NCBI RefSeq assembly: GCF_000203795.2 | Contig: NW_006281110.1 | Coordinates: 459,854 to 523,853 of the forward strand | DNA from: Batrachochytrium dendrobatidis JAM81 | Lineage: Eukaryota; Chytridiomycota; Chytridiomycetes; Rhizophydiales | Reading direction: 5' to 3' | Length of the DNA: 64,000 nucleotides | Shown: positions 1 through 20,310 of the stretch, in pieces | Position numbering within the stretch: the first letter of the stretch is position 1 | Layout: every line of letters begins with the position of its first letter | Made by a program: the position numbers and the translations under genes | Notes under the pieces: model-generated | What the model was told of the DNA's origin: nothing | Databases searched by the model: none | Seen by the model: only the letters and a program-made list of their open reading frames with translations

Positions 1-3000
1 CTTTAAGGTCCCGCTTTTGCTCCATATTTTTAATCCAGCTGTTTGCTTGGCCTTGTGGATCAATCATAAGTGGCCAGCGACGACCGCGAGTTACAATAAT
101 ACCATTTTCTGCTGAAAATGAATCGCTGGGCAATCCTTGGATGCTCCACTCTCGAATATCCGTAGCCTTTCCAATAAACTTGTCAAAGGAAAATTCAGCG
201 GTAAATGGAATTTCTAACGCTTTAATCTGTGCAAGCCAAATACCATTAGAAAGGGACTGACGATAAACACTATTGAATGGTCCAGCATATGATAAAAATG
301 CTGCTGCAAGCAAGCAGTCTCCCGGAAGACAGCAAAGCGCTTCTTCATACTGCTGAATGCTTTTTTCCCAACGATCTCGCTCTCCAGAAAGACCTGAAAC
401 TAGTTTTTCAGCTCTCGATAGTTTCACTTCTGTTTGCTCAGATTCCTGTCGCAACTTTTCTTTCAACGTCACCTTTTCGTCATATTGAGTCTTGAGCTCT
501 ACTAGCTTATCTTGAATCTCTTGAAGCTTAAACTTTGCTTCTCGCAAAGTTTTTTGCTTTTTTTCCAGCGTCTCCTGTGCAACGCGAAGTTTTTCTTTTT
601 TAGGTGCAACCTGTCGAAAAATGGTTCCTATCAATCATTAAAAGTAATATTTAGCTACAAAAAAGCTAATCGGATTAACAATAACTAGAATGTACAAACC
701 ATATGTTTCCATTGCTCGAACCCACATGCACAATGATTTAGATGCACCAGAAACTCTGCCAACAATATCAGGCTGAAAGTTTTCATCTGCACAGTATTGA
801 GAAATGCGTTTGAGAATCTTGTCAGAAATGTTATCCTTGTCAAAATTGACCAGCTGCTTGATAAAATATGGATTTCCAAGCTGCCTTTTTGCCTCTTCCC
901 ATGTCGGTTCACATTTTTTAAGTACCATTACGCCCTCCATGACCTTCTCGACCAATGGTGGCGGTTTGCCATAGGATCTAATTTCGTTCAAATCCTTTTT
1001 GTTAATTGCCTCTAGTGCCTTGACTGCAGCATTCAACGCAGGTATTGCTTGATCGAGATCTGCTTGTGCGGCTTCGGCTACAGCACGCACTTCCTCCTCC
1101 TCAACTCCCAATTTTTCGGCCTTGGCAGAAACGCTTTTTGCTTGTTCATCCGCCTCACGTTTCTGTTGAACAATAACAACCAAGTAATCTTCGCATTGTT
1201 TTTGATATTGGGATACTTGTTTTTTGGACACCTCAAGCTCTACTGATATTTGTTCTACGTTTTGGCGAGTATCATCGAGTTTACTAAGACCACTTTGTAG
1301 TTTTTGTGCTGAATTGCCAATCTCGCGACGTTTTTGCAAAAGAAGTTCTTTATAGCCAGTGACTAGTTCCAAATAGTTTGTTGGTGTGACAAAGTTGTAG
1401 CGTTTGAGTTCAGTTACCATTTTTGCAGACATTTCTACAACAGATGTGTGCATTGCCACGAATATTTGTGATATGGCACGCTTGGTTTGTTCTGTTCCAA
1501 GATTTACATCCGCCAAAAAACTGAGTGCTACATCTTGGAGAGCATCTTCTGGCCATTCTGAAAACCAGTCAATAGTAGTACAATTTATGAGTGAAGGAAA
1601 CATTCGAAGTCTATTTCGAAAAGCATCTCCAACAGGACTCATGCACAGTACTACGTGTAAATTTCGTCTTACTCGCTCCATAAAAGTGGTATACAGTGCA
1701 TCGCCCGTGTCGCCAGCTTTACACATGGGTAGTATACTTTGCTTTATATCCAGAAGCTCCTCGGGAGAAAACATATTTGGCACCTATAGTCACAAGTTAG
1801 AAAAATGGTTTGGATATACTTTGATCATTTGTATGAGTGCATACTTGGCAATTATAATACATACCTCTCCACTACTTAAAATGTTACTCATGTCCTCCAA
1901 AAAACTAGAATTGATTACATGTGCATCTGTAAATAAAAATGTGGTTGGTTTGTTATCCAAACCTGTTGTGCGATAAAGCTTTTTCAAATCCTCGCGAAAG
2001 TCAGCATGGCGGTAGTGTTTTGAAATTTCAATCTGAAATACTGCTGTATCAACAATATAAGATGCCACACGAGCAAGCGATTGTCGCCCTGAACCCCCAA
2101 CACCAATTAAAAGCACATTTCCACACGGCTGTCGAAGAACTCTTGTGATTCTACAAATATGCTCAATTGCGTCAAAAAACAATACAAGATTGGCTTGCAC
2201 AAAGCCCGACTCGCTGTTGTATTCTAAAAGTTTTTCTTGCATGAAATGCTTTAGCTTTTCATGATCACTGATTTCTTCGTATAGAAAGTTGTCGGCAGAA
2301 ACATTAAGAAAATCTCCAAAAATAGATTTGCGCTTTGGACCACAAAGCTGCTGCAATGAAGTGCTGAAATGAGAGTTTAGTTTGTCATCAAGCAGTTTTG
2401 AAAAATAGTCCCGATCAGGTTTGTCTACAAGACGATCATTAAACACGCGCATTATTTCGTGTACCCATAGTTTTGTCATTGTTTCGCGGGAATCATAGTA
2501 TTCACGATTGGCTCGGAGTATGCCTTGAAATACTTTGGAAATATCACGTAAATTAAATAAATAGTGGATTTTGGCTGGTGTTGGAAGCAGCTGAGATACA
2601 ACCGCATTATAGATTTCAATGGTGGAATGAGTAATTATATCTCCAAGTGGTTTAACGTCCTCTTCAAAATCTTGCAGCTTTTGATTAACTATGGAGGAAA
2701 AAATTCGGAAAACCGAAGTTTCACTAGGAAGAGTCATATTGAGAACATTGAAGCGAGCTTGAATTCGTGGACTTAGAGAATTACGACCACCACCAGGTGG
2801 ACCCATGGCAGCAATCACAAATATATCGTTCAAATACTTGAGCGTTTGCTTTTGACGATCATAGCAGAATCCATAGTCCATCCAGTGGCGAATAAACTCC
2901 AATGGTGGCTGTGATCCAAAGTCATCTTTCATTGGCATATTAAAGTCGTCAATAAACATGAGCAAGCTTTTTCCGCCAATAGGAACAAATATGTTTTTGG

Positions 3001-6000
3001 TTCGCTTTTCAAGCTTTCCTTCAATGTAGCCTTGTAACCTATCAGACGAGGTTTGAGCCGACATGTTTACTACTAGCTGACTATATCCGGTCTCAGATGT
3101 CAAAATAGAATTTTGAATAAGTGAAGTCTTGCCTGTGCCGACATCACCAACCAAAAGAACGGGACTACGCTTATTGACCAGCGATTTCAGAATAAACTCG
3201 TTACGTATGGTATCAATCGAGGGCACAAATATTTTATAAAACGGAAGGCTACTCGAGTATCGCCAGCCACTTTGAAGCTTGTCTTCCCAATGGCCCCATC
3301 CTTTGGACTGCTTATCAACATAGTACTCAAAAACAGTATCTTTGCTAGAAAACTGGCCTTCGATTTCTCTTAAAAACGAATCAAATTTCTTTCTACTTTC
3401 ATCTGTCAATGAGCCTCCAATAGACCAAATTACCGAGAAAAGAAACCAAAGCTCTAGCATGCGATTGTAAGTGTCTGGATCTTCTGGATTTACTCCATTT
3501 TCTATCAAAAATAGCAATGTTTACAATTAAAAAATCATCATACATTACAATAAAAAGTTTGAAAAATTACCCATGGTTGCTACACAGTCAAACAATTTGC
3601 AAAATGACTTGATTGCGCTTGATTCAGGTACTGGAACGATTTCCATGCAAGTTTTACGAATTTCCAAAGTTTGAGCAATGTACTTTTCAATGAGCCTACG
3701 AAGGATTTCAGCCGACTGGTCGTCACCCCTTGAAAACACCCATGATTCCATAAAAGGTTTCCATCCAAGATCCTCATAATCCATATAAATCATTCCGCAT
3801 CGGCTGACAGTAGCTGGAGACGCGGTTGAAAGATTCTCCACTTCAAATAGCAATGATACCTGCTCTGGCAAAGCAATTCGTTCCCCATTGATCAACGTGA
3901 GAACTTTGTTGTCGTCAAGAACAGTATTCATTGATTCAATCCAAAGAGTATCAACTGGGCCATCTAAAACAATCCATTTTTGATCTCTACGCTCATCTGA
4001 GCATGCACTGCGCATCAAATTGGATAGAACACCATCGCTCCATTCGTTTGTGGCAATGTTAAACTCGCCATACAATTCTTCAAGGGAAAGCGCTTTTGGG
4101 TTTAATAAAAACGTTTTTACCGTGGAATAGCGCTCTGGAAAGGTTTTCTCCAGTCGTCCAAACATGCCCTGCAGTGTTTTCCAAACTGTGGATTTTCCTG
4201 AGCCTGTATTTCCGACAATCATAACTCCGTGTCTGCTGACTTTGGTTTCAAACAATTGAATTACTTTTGATATTATACTATCAATTTGCACCATATTTGA
4301 ACTTTTCAACTCTTCAGAAATTGCATTTCTCAGCTCTGTAGAGTCTATAGGCGATGCCTCTACACCTGGGAATAGATCTGAAAGAATACCCAAAAATAAC
4401 GGGACATCTTCGGCAGTAAGCTTTGGGAGACTGCTGTCACGCATTGCTAAATACAAGACTGCATCGTCAGGAGCGTTTAAATCTAGTCTTTTTCGTGTAC
4501 CGGCACTTTTGAGTGCAGATGTTAAAGCGCGAAGACCAAAATCATAATGATCTTGCTTTGACAGTTGCTGAATAGCTAGCCGATATAGCGTTTCAACTTT
4601 TTTGGAAAGAACACGAGTGTTTGAAAACCCTTCTGCAAACAACATGATCTCAGCAATCAATGCAGAGTCTGGAACCATCATAGAAACTGGGCGGAAAAGT
4701 GATTTTAAATTGTCTGGAAGTTCTACTCGACCGGCATACCCCTTTAAATGAATTATAAACAGATACGTTAGTAACTGAAACAACTAGAGAATATGTACTT
4801 TTAAAAAAAGCATTTAACCTACTGGATTCATAGTAATGAATATACCACACGATGTATCTAATCGAATTTCTTTACCCTCAAATACAAATATTTTGCTGTT
4901 GCGAGAGATGGCTGTTAGTATGCACGAGATTTGCAGAGCAACAACACTTAAAACTTCGATATCAATGCGATTGAATTCGTCAAAGCAGCCCCAAGCACCA
5001 GTCTGTGCTAACCCACTAAACATTCTTCCAATCGACTTGTAATCCAAAGCCTTTGAACAGTTTTGGACAATTACAAATTTCCCAAGTGCTTTTCCAAGAT
5101 CTTTGACTGTCTCTGTTTTGCCAGTTCCAGCGGGCCCTTGAGGACTTCCTCCACGAAAAAGGTGCAAAGCCGTTGTCAAGGTCATGTAGCAACGATCAGT
5201 AAGTGGTGTGATAACAAGGCGGCCACTATTTCCTAAATACTCGTAACCAAAGCGAAAGTGTGTGTTGATTTGACGGATATAACAATCTTCATCGTCCTTT
5301 CCTTCCTTTTCCCAATAGTAGCGAAGTTGACTTAGCCATTCAAAAGCATTAGTGCTACTACATCCTGTTTTAGCCATTTTGTCAATAACATCTCGCGAAT
5401 GAACCTCGACTGTAATGAGCGCAATCAACTTTTTTCTGTCAATGCGACCAAGTGGGCAGCGAACTAGATCTGCCAAACGCTTTAAGCTTGATGCTTGCTT
5501 TTTTTTCAGATTCTTTAAAGCAGACTTTTCTCCTTTTTCAATTTCTTGCAGCGACTTGGTGCAGTCAGAAGTCCACGAAATTAGTCCAGCTGTGATTAAG
5601 AGCATTCCTGCCCAATCCTTTAGCCACTTGTCACGCTTTGCCTTTTTAAGACTATTTAGACATTGTGGGAGTAGTTTACGCAAAGTTGTTCGCATTGCGC
5701 TTTCAATCTCGACAAGCCACATTTCAATAGGACCTAAAGTTGCCAATAACATTCTAGTTTTTATCTATTCATTATAGACAACCAATATATCATAATTAAA
5801 TCCATGTATTTACTACTCTACCTTCAACTATAACTGGAGAACTAAACTGAACATATTCGCCGTCTCCAGAATACATTCCAAGTGCTTCGTTATGTCGATG
5901 CCCATCTACGCCTGCCATGACGAGTTCAAGTTTATGAATATTATCAAAACACTTTTTCAAGTGCGACTGCACCGCATTCGGATCTTTTGCTTGGCCAAGG

Positions 6001-9000
6001 ATTTCCAGCAGGTCATCGTTTGAAAGAAAATAGAATCGCGGAAATGCCTGACGTTTTGTTTCAAGATACATATCAAGCGATTTTTGAATCTTCTCTAGCT
6101 GAGCATTCATTTCGATAAGCGACTCAAGAATTTTCGGAGAATGTGTTGCTCGTAAAGCGTTTCTATCATGATGAATTTGCCGTAACATATCCGCCCACGC
6201 GGTATTGACACTGTCAAACACTGCAGATTCCTTTGGTAGCTGTTTTCGAATATCTTCAGTGCCTACAAATATATTTTCTAGATAAATCCATTGACGCTGA
6301 ACTAAAAGCAGTATTTCTACAACTTCTACCACATGAGAAAGTGTGCGTTCCCAGTGATCGACTTGGGCTTGGAATGAAGAGAAAAACTTTGATGCTTTCA
6401 TAGATGAAAGAGTTACCTGGTTATCTTCTAATAACTCAAACAATGTCTCAGTACTTTTAATTTTATAATATCCGCGATCTTCTTTGTATAAAACCAAATC
6501 AAGATCCATCACAAGCCAGGAATCATTAATGGTGGCCAAAGCCTGCTCAATTGACAACTCTTTTGTTGCTGCAGTTGAAAGAATGGAAATAGCTTCAGTG
6601 TGTTGATCTAAACCAAGTTCAAGAATTTTATCAAGAGTAAAATCACTGTTTTGAAAATTGAATGATTTTCCAATCTCGTCCATAATTTGACCCCAGTGAC
6701 GATCTCGCATGGCAGGGTTGCGTAGATCCAACAACAGTGGAATGGTGCGTTTTGTTTGATTTATGCTTTCTTTCAAACTAGTAAAGACATCCCAGTCCTT
6801 CATTTCCTTGCCCATTTTGCCAAGCTTGCGAATAAACTTTTGCACGGTATCCTCAATTTCGCTACTATCAAGAGAGAGAAAAGGATTCCATCTCCAGCCA
6901 TCATAGATCTGGTTCCACTCCTGTGTGGTTTGCCATATTTGAAACAGTGAATCAAGATCAGCAGCTATGCTTTCCATGTCCTTTGAGGGAGGGTGCTCGA
7001 TTTTAAAAACTGCGAGTCCTTTTTTGAGGGATCTTTCTTGATTTGCAGCCAAGGCTAAAGCAGAGCGGTAGTCTGTAATTGCTCTAATGGCACGGTCAGC
7101 CCCAATACTAGACAAAAATGGCCCCTTTGTTGCAAGATCGTCTCGCATACTTGCAGTTTGTTTTGAAAATTCATCAATTGCATTGAGTAGTTCCGTTTTG
7201 AACTTTGATTTTGACTCATGAAGCCGATGCTCCGATTCAGAAATGGTTTTCAAAAATGCGGCCCAAGTTTCTGGAAGAGATTCTAGCCGTGCTTTTTCCT
7301 CATCATTAATATGCACTTCGTATTTTTCCAAAACGTCATACATTTCATGTATAGGTGCAAATTGCGCTTCGATTGTAGGAGAGTCCAGTTGAAGCTGTGC
7401 CAAAAGTGAAAGGCTTTCGCTAAGCTGTTCAAGATCTTTTGGCGGAGAACAAAGCTTGTCAGTTTTCTTGACAAACATGTCATAAAGATTGTTAAGTTCT
7501 GCTGCTGCATTCGCGTTTAATAAAGCCGTAAGTTTGTTTTGCCATGCACTACAGTGTGAAACAAGTTCATGTTTCAGCAGCGAACAATCTAATCGAATAA
7601 AATTGACATTTGTCAGTGTTTCCTCCTTTTGTGTGTTATTGGCTACCTCATTGTATCGATTTATATCGGCATCAAAAGTAGAAAGAGCCGGTTTCAATTT
7701 TGCATATCGACGAATAAAAGCATCTTTGTTGATTTCCCAAATTTCACGATATGAATCCCAGTTTCGCAAGTATGCCTGACATTTGGTGGCATTGCTTGAC
7801 ATTCCCACCTGAATACCAGAAAGAATCTTGATAATGTCTTCTTCACTAGAAATAACATTGTAAGCACTGCTCCTGTTGCTGTGTAAAGCATCCGTTATAA
7901 GCAATTCAGCCAAGCGAGGAATGACTTTGACGGTGGAAATCATATCTTGTGCAAACCTATTGACCGTGTCTTCAAGTCGTTGAAGAGTTGGGCTAAAATC
8001 TACTTTTTGTGTATCAAGTATCACATTGACTTTAAACAATGGGTGAACTTCACATCCTCCATCTCGATTTTTGCCTTCTCCGTTGATAGCTTTGGATATT
8101 TCTAAAAGAGAGCGGCGTACAGCGGATCGTAAGGCATCTTCTAGCTTGGTATCAATACTTTCAATGTAACGAATCCAGTGAGAATAAACATCCTTTCCGT
8201 CGTTTCGAAATACCTCATAAGCTTGCTCCAGTGTGCTTTTTATCTCCTGACATGCACTGCTCAAGCGCTCCTGCATTATAGCTTGATGATTCTGCTGTAG
8301 CTGTTTAAATGTCTCGAGATCGTAGATACGCTTGTTTTCTATTTGCCATAGTGAAGTTTGAGCAATTGTCTGGCAGTGCATATGAATACGCTTGTCGGCT
8401 TCCAGAAAATCAGATACTGTTCGTTGAACATCATGGGAATGACGGCGGCATTCCTTTACAAAAAACTCGGAAATTCCCTTGGATGCCCTACAAAAAAATA
8501 ATTAACAACACGCATAATTTTCCAAGTGTAGTTAATATAAACAGCACTTACCAGGTAAGGCTTGTCACCCCGGGGTTTATCTTGCGATCTAAAAATCTAA
8601 TCCGTTCTTTAAAGATCCAATGCTGCTCTGGTGTAATAGTCTCCATAATGGTATTGTAGTCGCGAATTACAAGAAGCACATTTTCTTTTAGAATGCGAAG
8701 CTCTTCTTTTTTACTGTAGATTTCTTGGACGTGGAATGGAATATCACATTTGAGTTTTTGGAAATACGTTATTTCAGAAAAAAGCCTTGAAAGATCCTTG
8801 TCAAACTTCATCTCAAGTCGTTCACCCGGCTTGTGTGTCATCAACACTCCTTCAAGCTTTTCAGCCAGTGCGGTGCCTAGACTTGCAACCCATTCGGTGT
8901 GTGTTCGTGAAATATATTCTTCGAGTGACGCAGCAAGAGGCTCAAACTGGGCCTTGGCCTCTTCAGATAAAATAGTGTACGGTAGATAATATGCATTTGA

Positions 9001-11207
9001 AAGACAGCCCATAGACACTTGAATGCGTCGAAGTAGGGCACGTGCCCAATAGGCAGAGCCAGCATAGTCTGGTTGAGATCGTAATACATCTGGCGTTTTT
9101 CGATGCGTTTCAAACTCGATCTTTACAATATTCAATTCCTGTAAAAGAATCTGATACACATCGGCATTCTTTTTTTCGACGGTTCTCTTTATAGCCTCTC
9201 TCTTGGCCAGATGGTGGAAAATATCGAGAAGCTCTACTCCAGTTTCAACTGTCATGGCATTCTCAAAAGCTGATATAATGACATTTTGCATCATTACCTC
9301 TAAATCTTTTACCCCTTGCTTAAAGCTGTTGTAGTCATCGTGCCAGCGAGTTGCTTTTACATTCAAAATATGCCATCTTATATCCCAAAGGTTTGAAAGC
9401 AGTTTTTCAAAAGCTAGTTCAATATCCTCAAGACTATAAATGCGTGCAAAAAGTTAATACAAACCAGCTACCATAAATCCATGAACGAGCAAGACATGCA
9501 ATTGTGAATATCAGTTCCAACCAAGCAAAAAATGGTTACTGACCTTTTGGCAATTTCGGAGCCATGAGAACCTCCAAAAAAAGGAATGGGTGCTTTTTCA
9601 CCTCCAGATAGCTTTCTTGCAAACTGGATCTGGCCTTCACATACTTCTAATAAATCACGACAACGCTGAACAAATGCATCAATCTGAGCAAAAATGCTAC
9701 TTTGATCCAAATCCCAACTGCCTTTGGAATACTTGGCAATATGGTTGCAGGTGCGCTTATATATTTGCTTCCATGATTCGCCACATACTATGCTGTCTTG
9801 AAGACTCGACATGCTTGTTTGAACATCTCCATGGAATATATCCTCGAGAGAAATTTTGACGCAGCATCTTCGAATAATTTCATTGCTGACTTTCCTCATT
9901 AGACTAGTCATGCGCTCTTTGGTATTGTAGTATTTGGAGTTTGCCCATATTAAACGAATGCAGTTAAGCAGCTTGGGGAGAATTTCGGGAATGTTTTTAG
10001 GCTCGGCCTCTGCAAGCAGTTGGCAAGGTTCCTGAAGCGTCGACAAAAACTTTAAATTGTCTTGAGCTTGAATAGTTCCCTCATGAATTAGATTAGACAA
10101 TCGCAGAAACTGTTCCAAATAGGACGACTTGGCCATTTCTAAGGCACGGATTATCTGCTGCACATCTGGACGATCAAGCTGTTTTGAGATTCCTGAGAGA
10201 TCATCGCACCGACTGCTCCAAAACTGAATCTCTTGCAAGGGACCCGAATTTTCAGTAGTTTCCAGAGTATGTTGATTGTTGACAACATCTTTGATTTGGC
10301 GAGTCCAGTGGATCAATAATGACTCGAGACGTTGTACTACATCATTACTTTTTAGAGTAGTCTCAGAAACTGATAAATCTTCTTTAGGTACGTAGAGAAC
10401 TGTGTGTCCTTTCATTTGAAAAGTAGTGTCTGTTAAAAACGCCATGAATTTATGTAGCTGACTATTGAACTCCTTGCGCACGCTATCTGGCCATCGCTTA
10501 TTTTCAAGAAACACAGGCACATATACACCCTGCATTAAACGTAGTAAACCATCAGCTGCATTTTTGGATACACTGCCGTACTGCACCTTTTGCTCAAAGT
10601 TTGTTTTGGTTAGAATCTCACCATCAATCAGAGAATCGCGAATAAAGTACATGAGTTCCTTAAAGTGATTGGAAGTGGTTGGAAGTGCCGCTTGTACAAT
10701 AAACTGTGGAGAGTTGTTAGCCTCGTCCATAAACATGACAACCTTGGATAAGCTGGGCGAGCAAATAAACTCGCGAAGGGTATTTTCATGCTCAGGCGTC
10801 CACATCTTTTCATCGTAGTTTTCCAAGGTAATAACCTTTTTTATCCTTTTCAAGCAATCAAGAAAGCAAGCATCCGTATAAGAAATAGCACTAGTTTTGG
10901 AAAATCTTGACTCGTTTTCTACCAGTGCATCATCCTGGATGGGCGCTTCTTCAGACACGTTCAATGAATGACGCGAGTTTTCAGTTGCGTCGAAAGTCAA
11001 TAATGCAGTCGAAGCCTGCTTACTTTCAGTGAGCTTTTTAGCCAAGTATTTCTCAGAACCCTGCTCTGATTTTGCTAGAGTTGGAGATACTTCATTTGGA
11101 GTGTTGGAGTCCATATTATCATTTAAAGCAGTATTTGATTCGTTTAAAGGCTGTTGTTCTAGATCTGCACCAGACATTTGATTTTCAACATTGTCAAGTG
11201 CTAACAT
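1..11207 (-). CDS. axonemal dynein heavy chain (inner-arm, DNAH2/I1-beta-like), 3' end missing
   Basis: Motor subunit of a flagellar dynein arm. Eight exons: 11207-9544, 9433-8552, 8487-5822, 5733-4823, 4741-3571, 3501-1866, 1783-700 and 627-1, with seven in-phase GT-AG introns of 64-110 nt. They give 3,547 residues before the window edge; the usual length is about 4,400, so AAA5 onward is mostly missing. Order: N-terminal tail, linker (roughly 1,150-1,700), AAA1 with GPAGTGKT near 1,940 and CFDEFNRI after it, AAA2 with GNTGSGKS near 2,220, AAA3 with GDVGTGKT near 2,550, AAA4 with GVGGSGRQS near 2,900, coiled-coil stalk with microtubule-binding tip (about 3,050-3,450), then the start of AAA5 (WPLMIDPQGQA). 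An in-frame stop lies just upstream of the start ATG. AAA2 and linker wording looks closest to DNAH2, but this subtype call is from memory and less sure than the family. Confidence 0.96.
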
Positions 11208-11762
11208 TGTAGTCTATGCAGCACAGGGTAGTACTGGTAAACTAATTAATGAAACAATAATAATTCTAAAGTATGCAAAGCGTTATAAAAGTGGATTTAT
11301 ATATCAGTAAGAATCTGACAGATGTGATATTGCCAATATCTACAGTATAGCAGTATCTTGACAAATACAATAAACCTGATATCCCGACAACTATAATAAC
11401 AACACGTAAAATACCTGCAAGTTGTTCACGACCACGTTCAAGTGTATAGTTTCCAGTAACCAACTCAAAAGAACAATACTATAGTCAAGTTTTTGGTAAT
11501 AGGAAAAGGTTGAATTATGAGAGCGTATCGTCAGTTCAAGCGGTTTCCAACATTCAACTCCGCGTTTTAGTATTATTGCACTGGACTGGAATAAGTGGTC
11601 TTGCACCCATTCAAGCCGAAACCTCTTTTGTATGTTCTCGATCTAAACCACAAGTCTTATCTGTGTATGTGATGTTCACCCATATCAAGGAAAGCACATC
11701 TTGAAATTGGTTGTCAATGCAATTTGTATTTCCTTCTGCTTTCAACTTTATTCGTTCTGGAA
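11208..11762. promoter_or_regulatory. shared divergent promoter region, dynein heavy chain / PRP16
   Basis: These 555 bp separate two genes transcribed away from each other and must hold both 5' untranslated regions and promoters. No convincing coding frame, repeat or RNA gene was seen; the short frames here do not resemble a protein. The region is AT-rich like other spacers. Confidence 0.5.
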
Positions 11763-17202
<5,440 letters not shown>

Positions 17203-17730
17203 GCAATCTGGATTGACAGTAATTCAAGCTACAACTATACAGCCATGACTATCTGATGTATGCTATATGCATGCCTGTACTCTGTTGATCTTGATTTTAT
17301 TTTCTAAAAAGCAACGCAATGGCGATCTGAATGTTAAGCAATGACACAGATTGAATGCTAGAATATAGGAATGAACTTTGATGATTGTTGGAGAATACAT
17401 GGACTGGATTCTTTATTGATAATACTCGATGATTTCATAGATCTGTATTGGACGCGCCGAATGAATAGAATAGAAACGACAAGAGTTGGCATAAAGATTA
17501 AAGACAGACTCAAATCCATCAAGTGTGATTGCAAGAAGAAATGCAAGAACAGATTGAACACCAAGATTGCAATTGCTGTCAATAGAAATGAACAGTTTGA
17601 TCTTGAACTCGCTTTGATCAACTTTGCTACTCGACACAAGTGTTCTTTACGTTTATACACTAGCCTCGAGCTATCTTTTATTGTACTCTGTAGACCTTGC
17701 TTTATTCTTCTACTTGACTTCTTTCTGTAA
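17203..17730. other. spacer between PRP16 and DHH1
   Basis: 528 bp between genes on the same strand. An open frame of 119 codons (17371-17730, +) and one of 127 codons (17358-17741, -) overlap almost exactly, and neither resembles a known protein. The plus frame ends directly against the DHH1 ATG. Both are probably chance, so the stretch is taken as PRP16 3' and DHH1 5' flanking sequence. Confidence 0.5.
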
Positions 17731-20173
<2,443 letters not shown>

Positions 20174-20310
20174 TTTCTAATACTGCAACGTTCTAGCTAA
20201 ACTTTGACTACTTTCATATTTGTGTCGTGCTGCGATGAAGCCTGCGTCATTGCGACGGGCTGACCATCAGATACAATAAATATGTGGCTGTCGACTTATT
20301 TTTATTGTGC

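Noticed and set aside
11724..11762. Upstream TTG start for PRP16
   Set aside because: The added residues are hydrophobic and not family-like; the ATG at 11763 gives a normal start.
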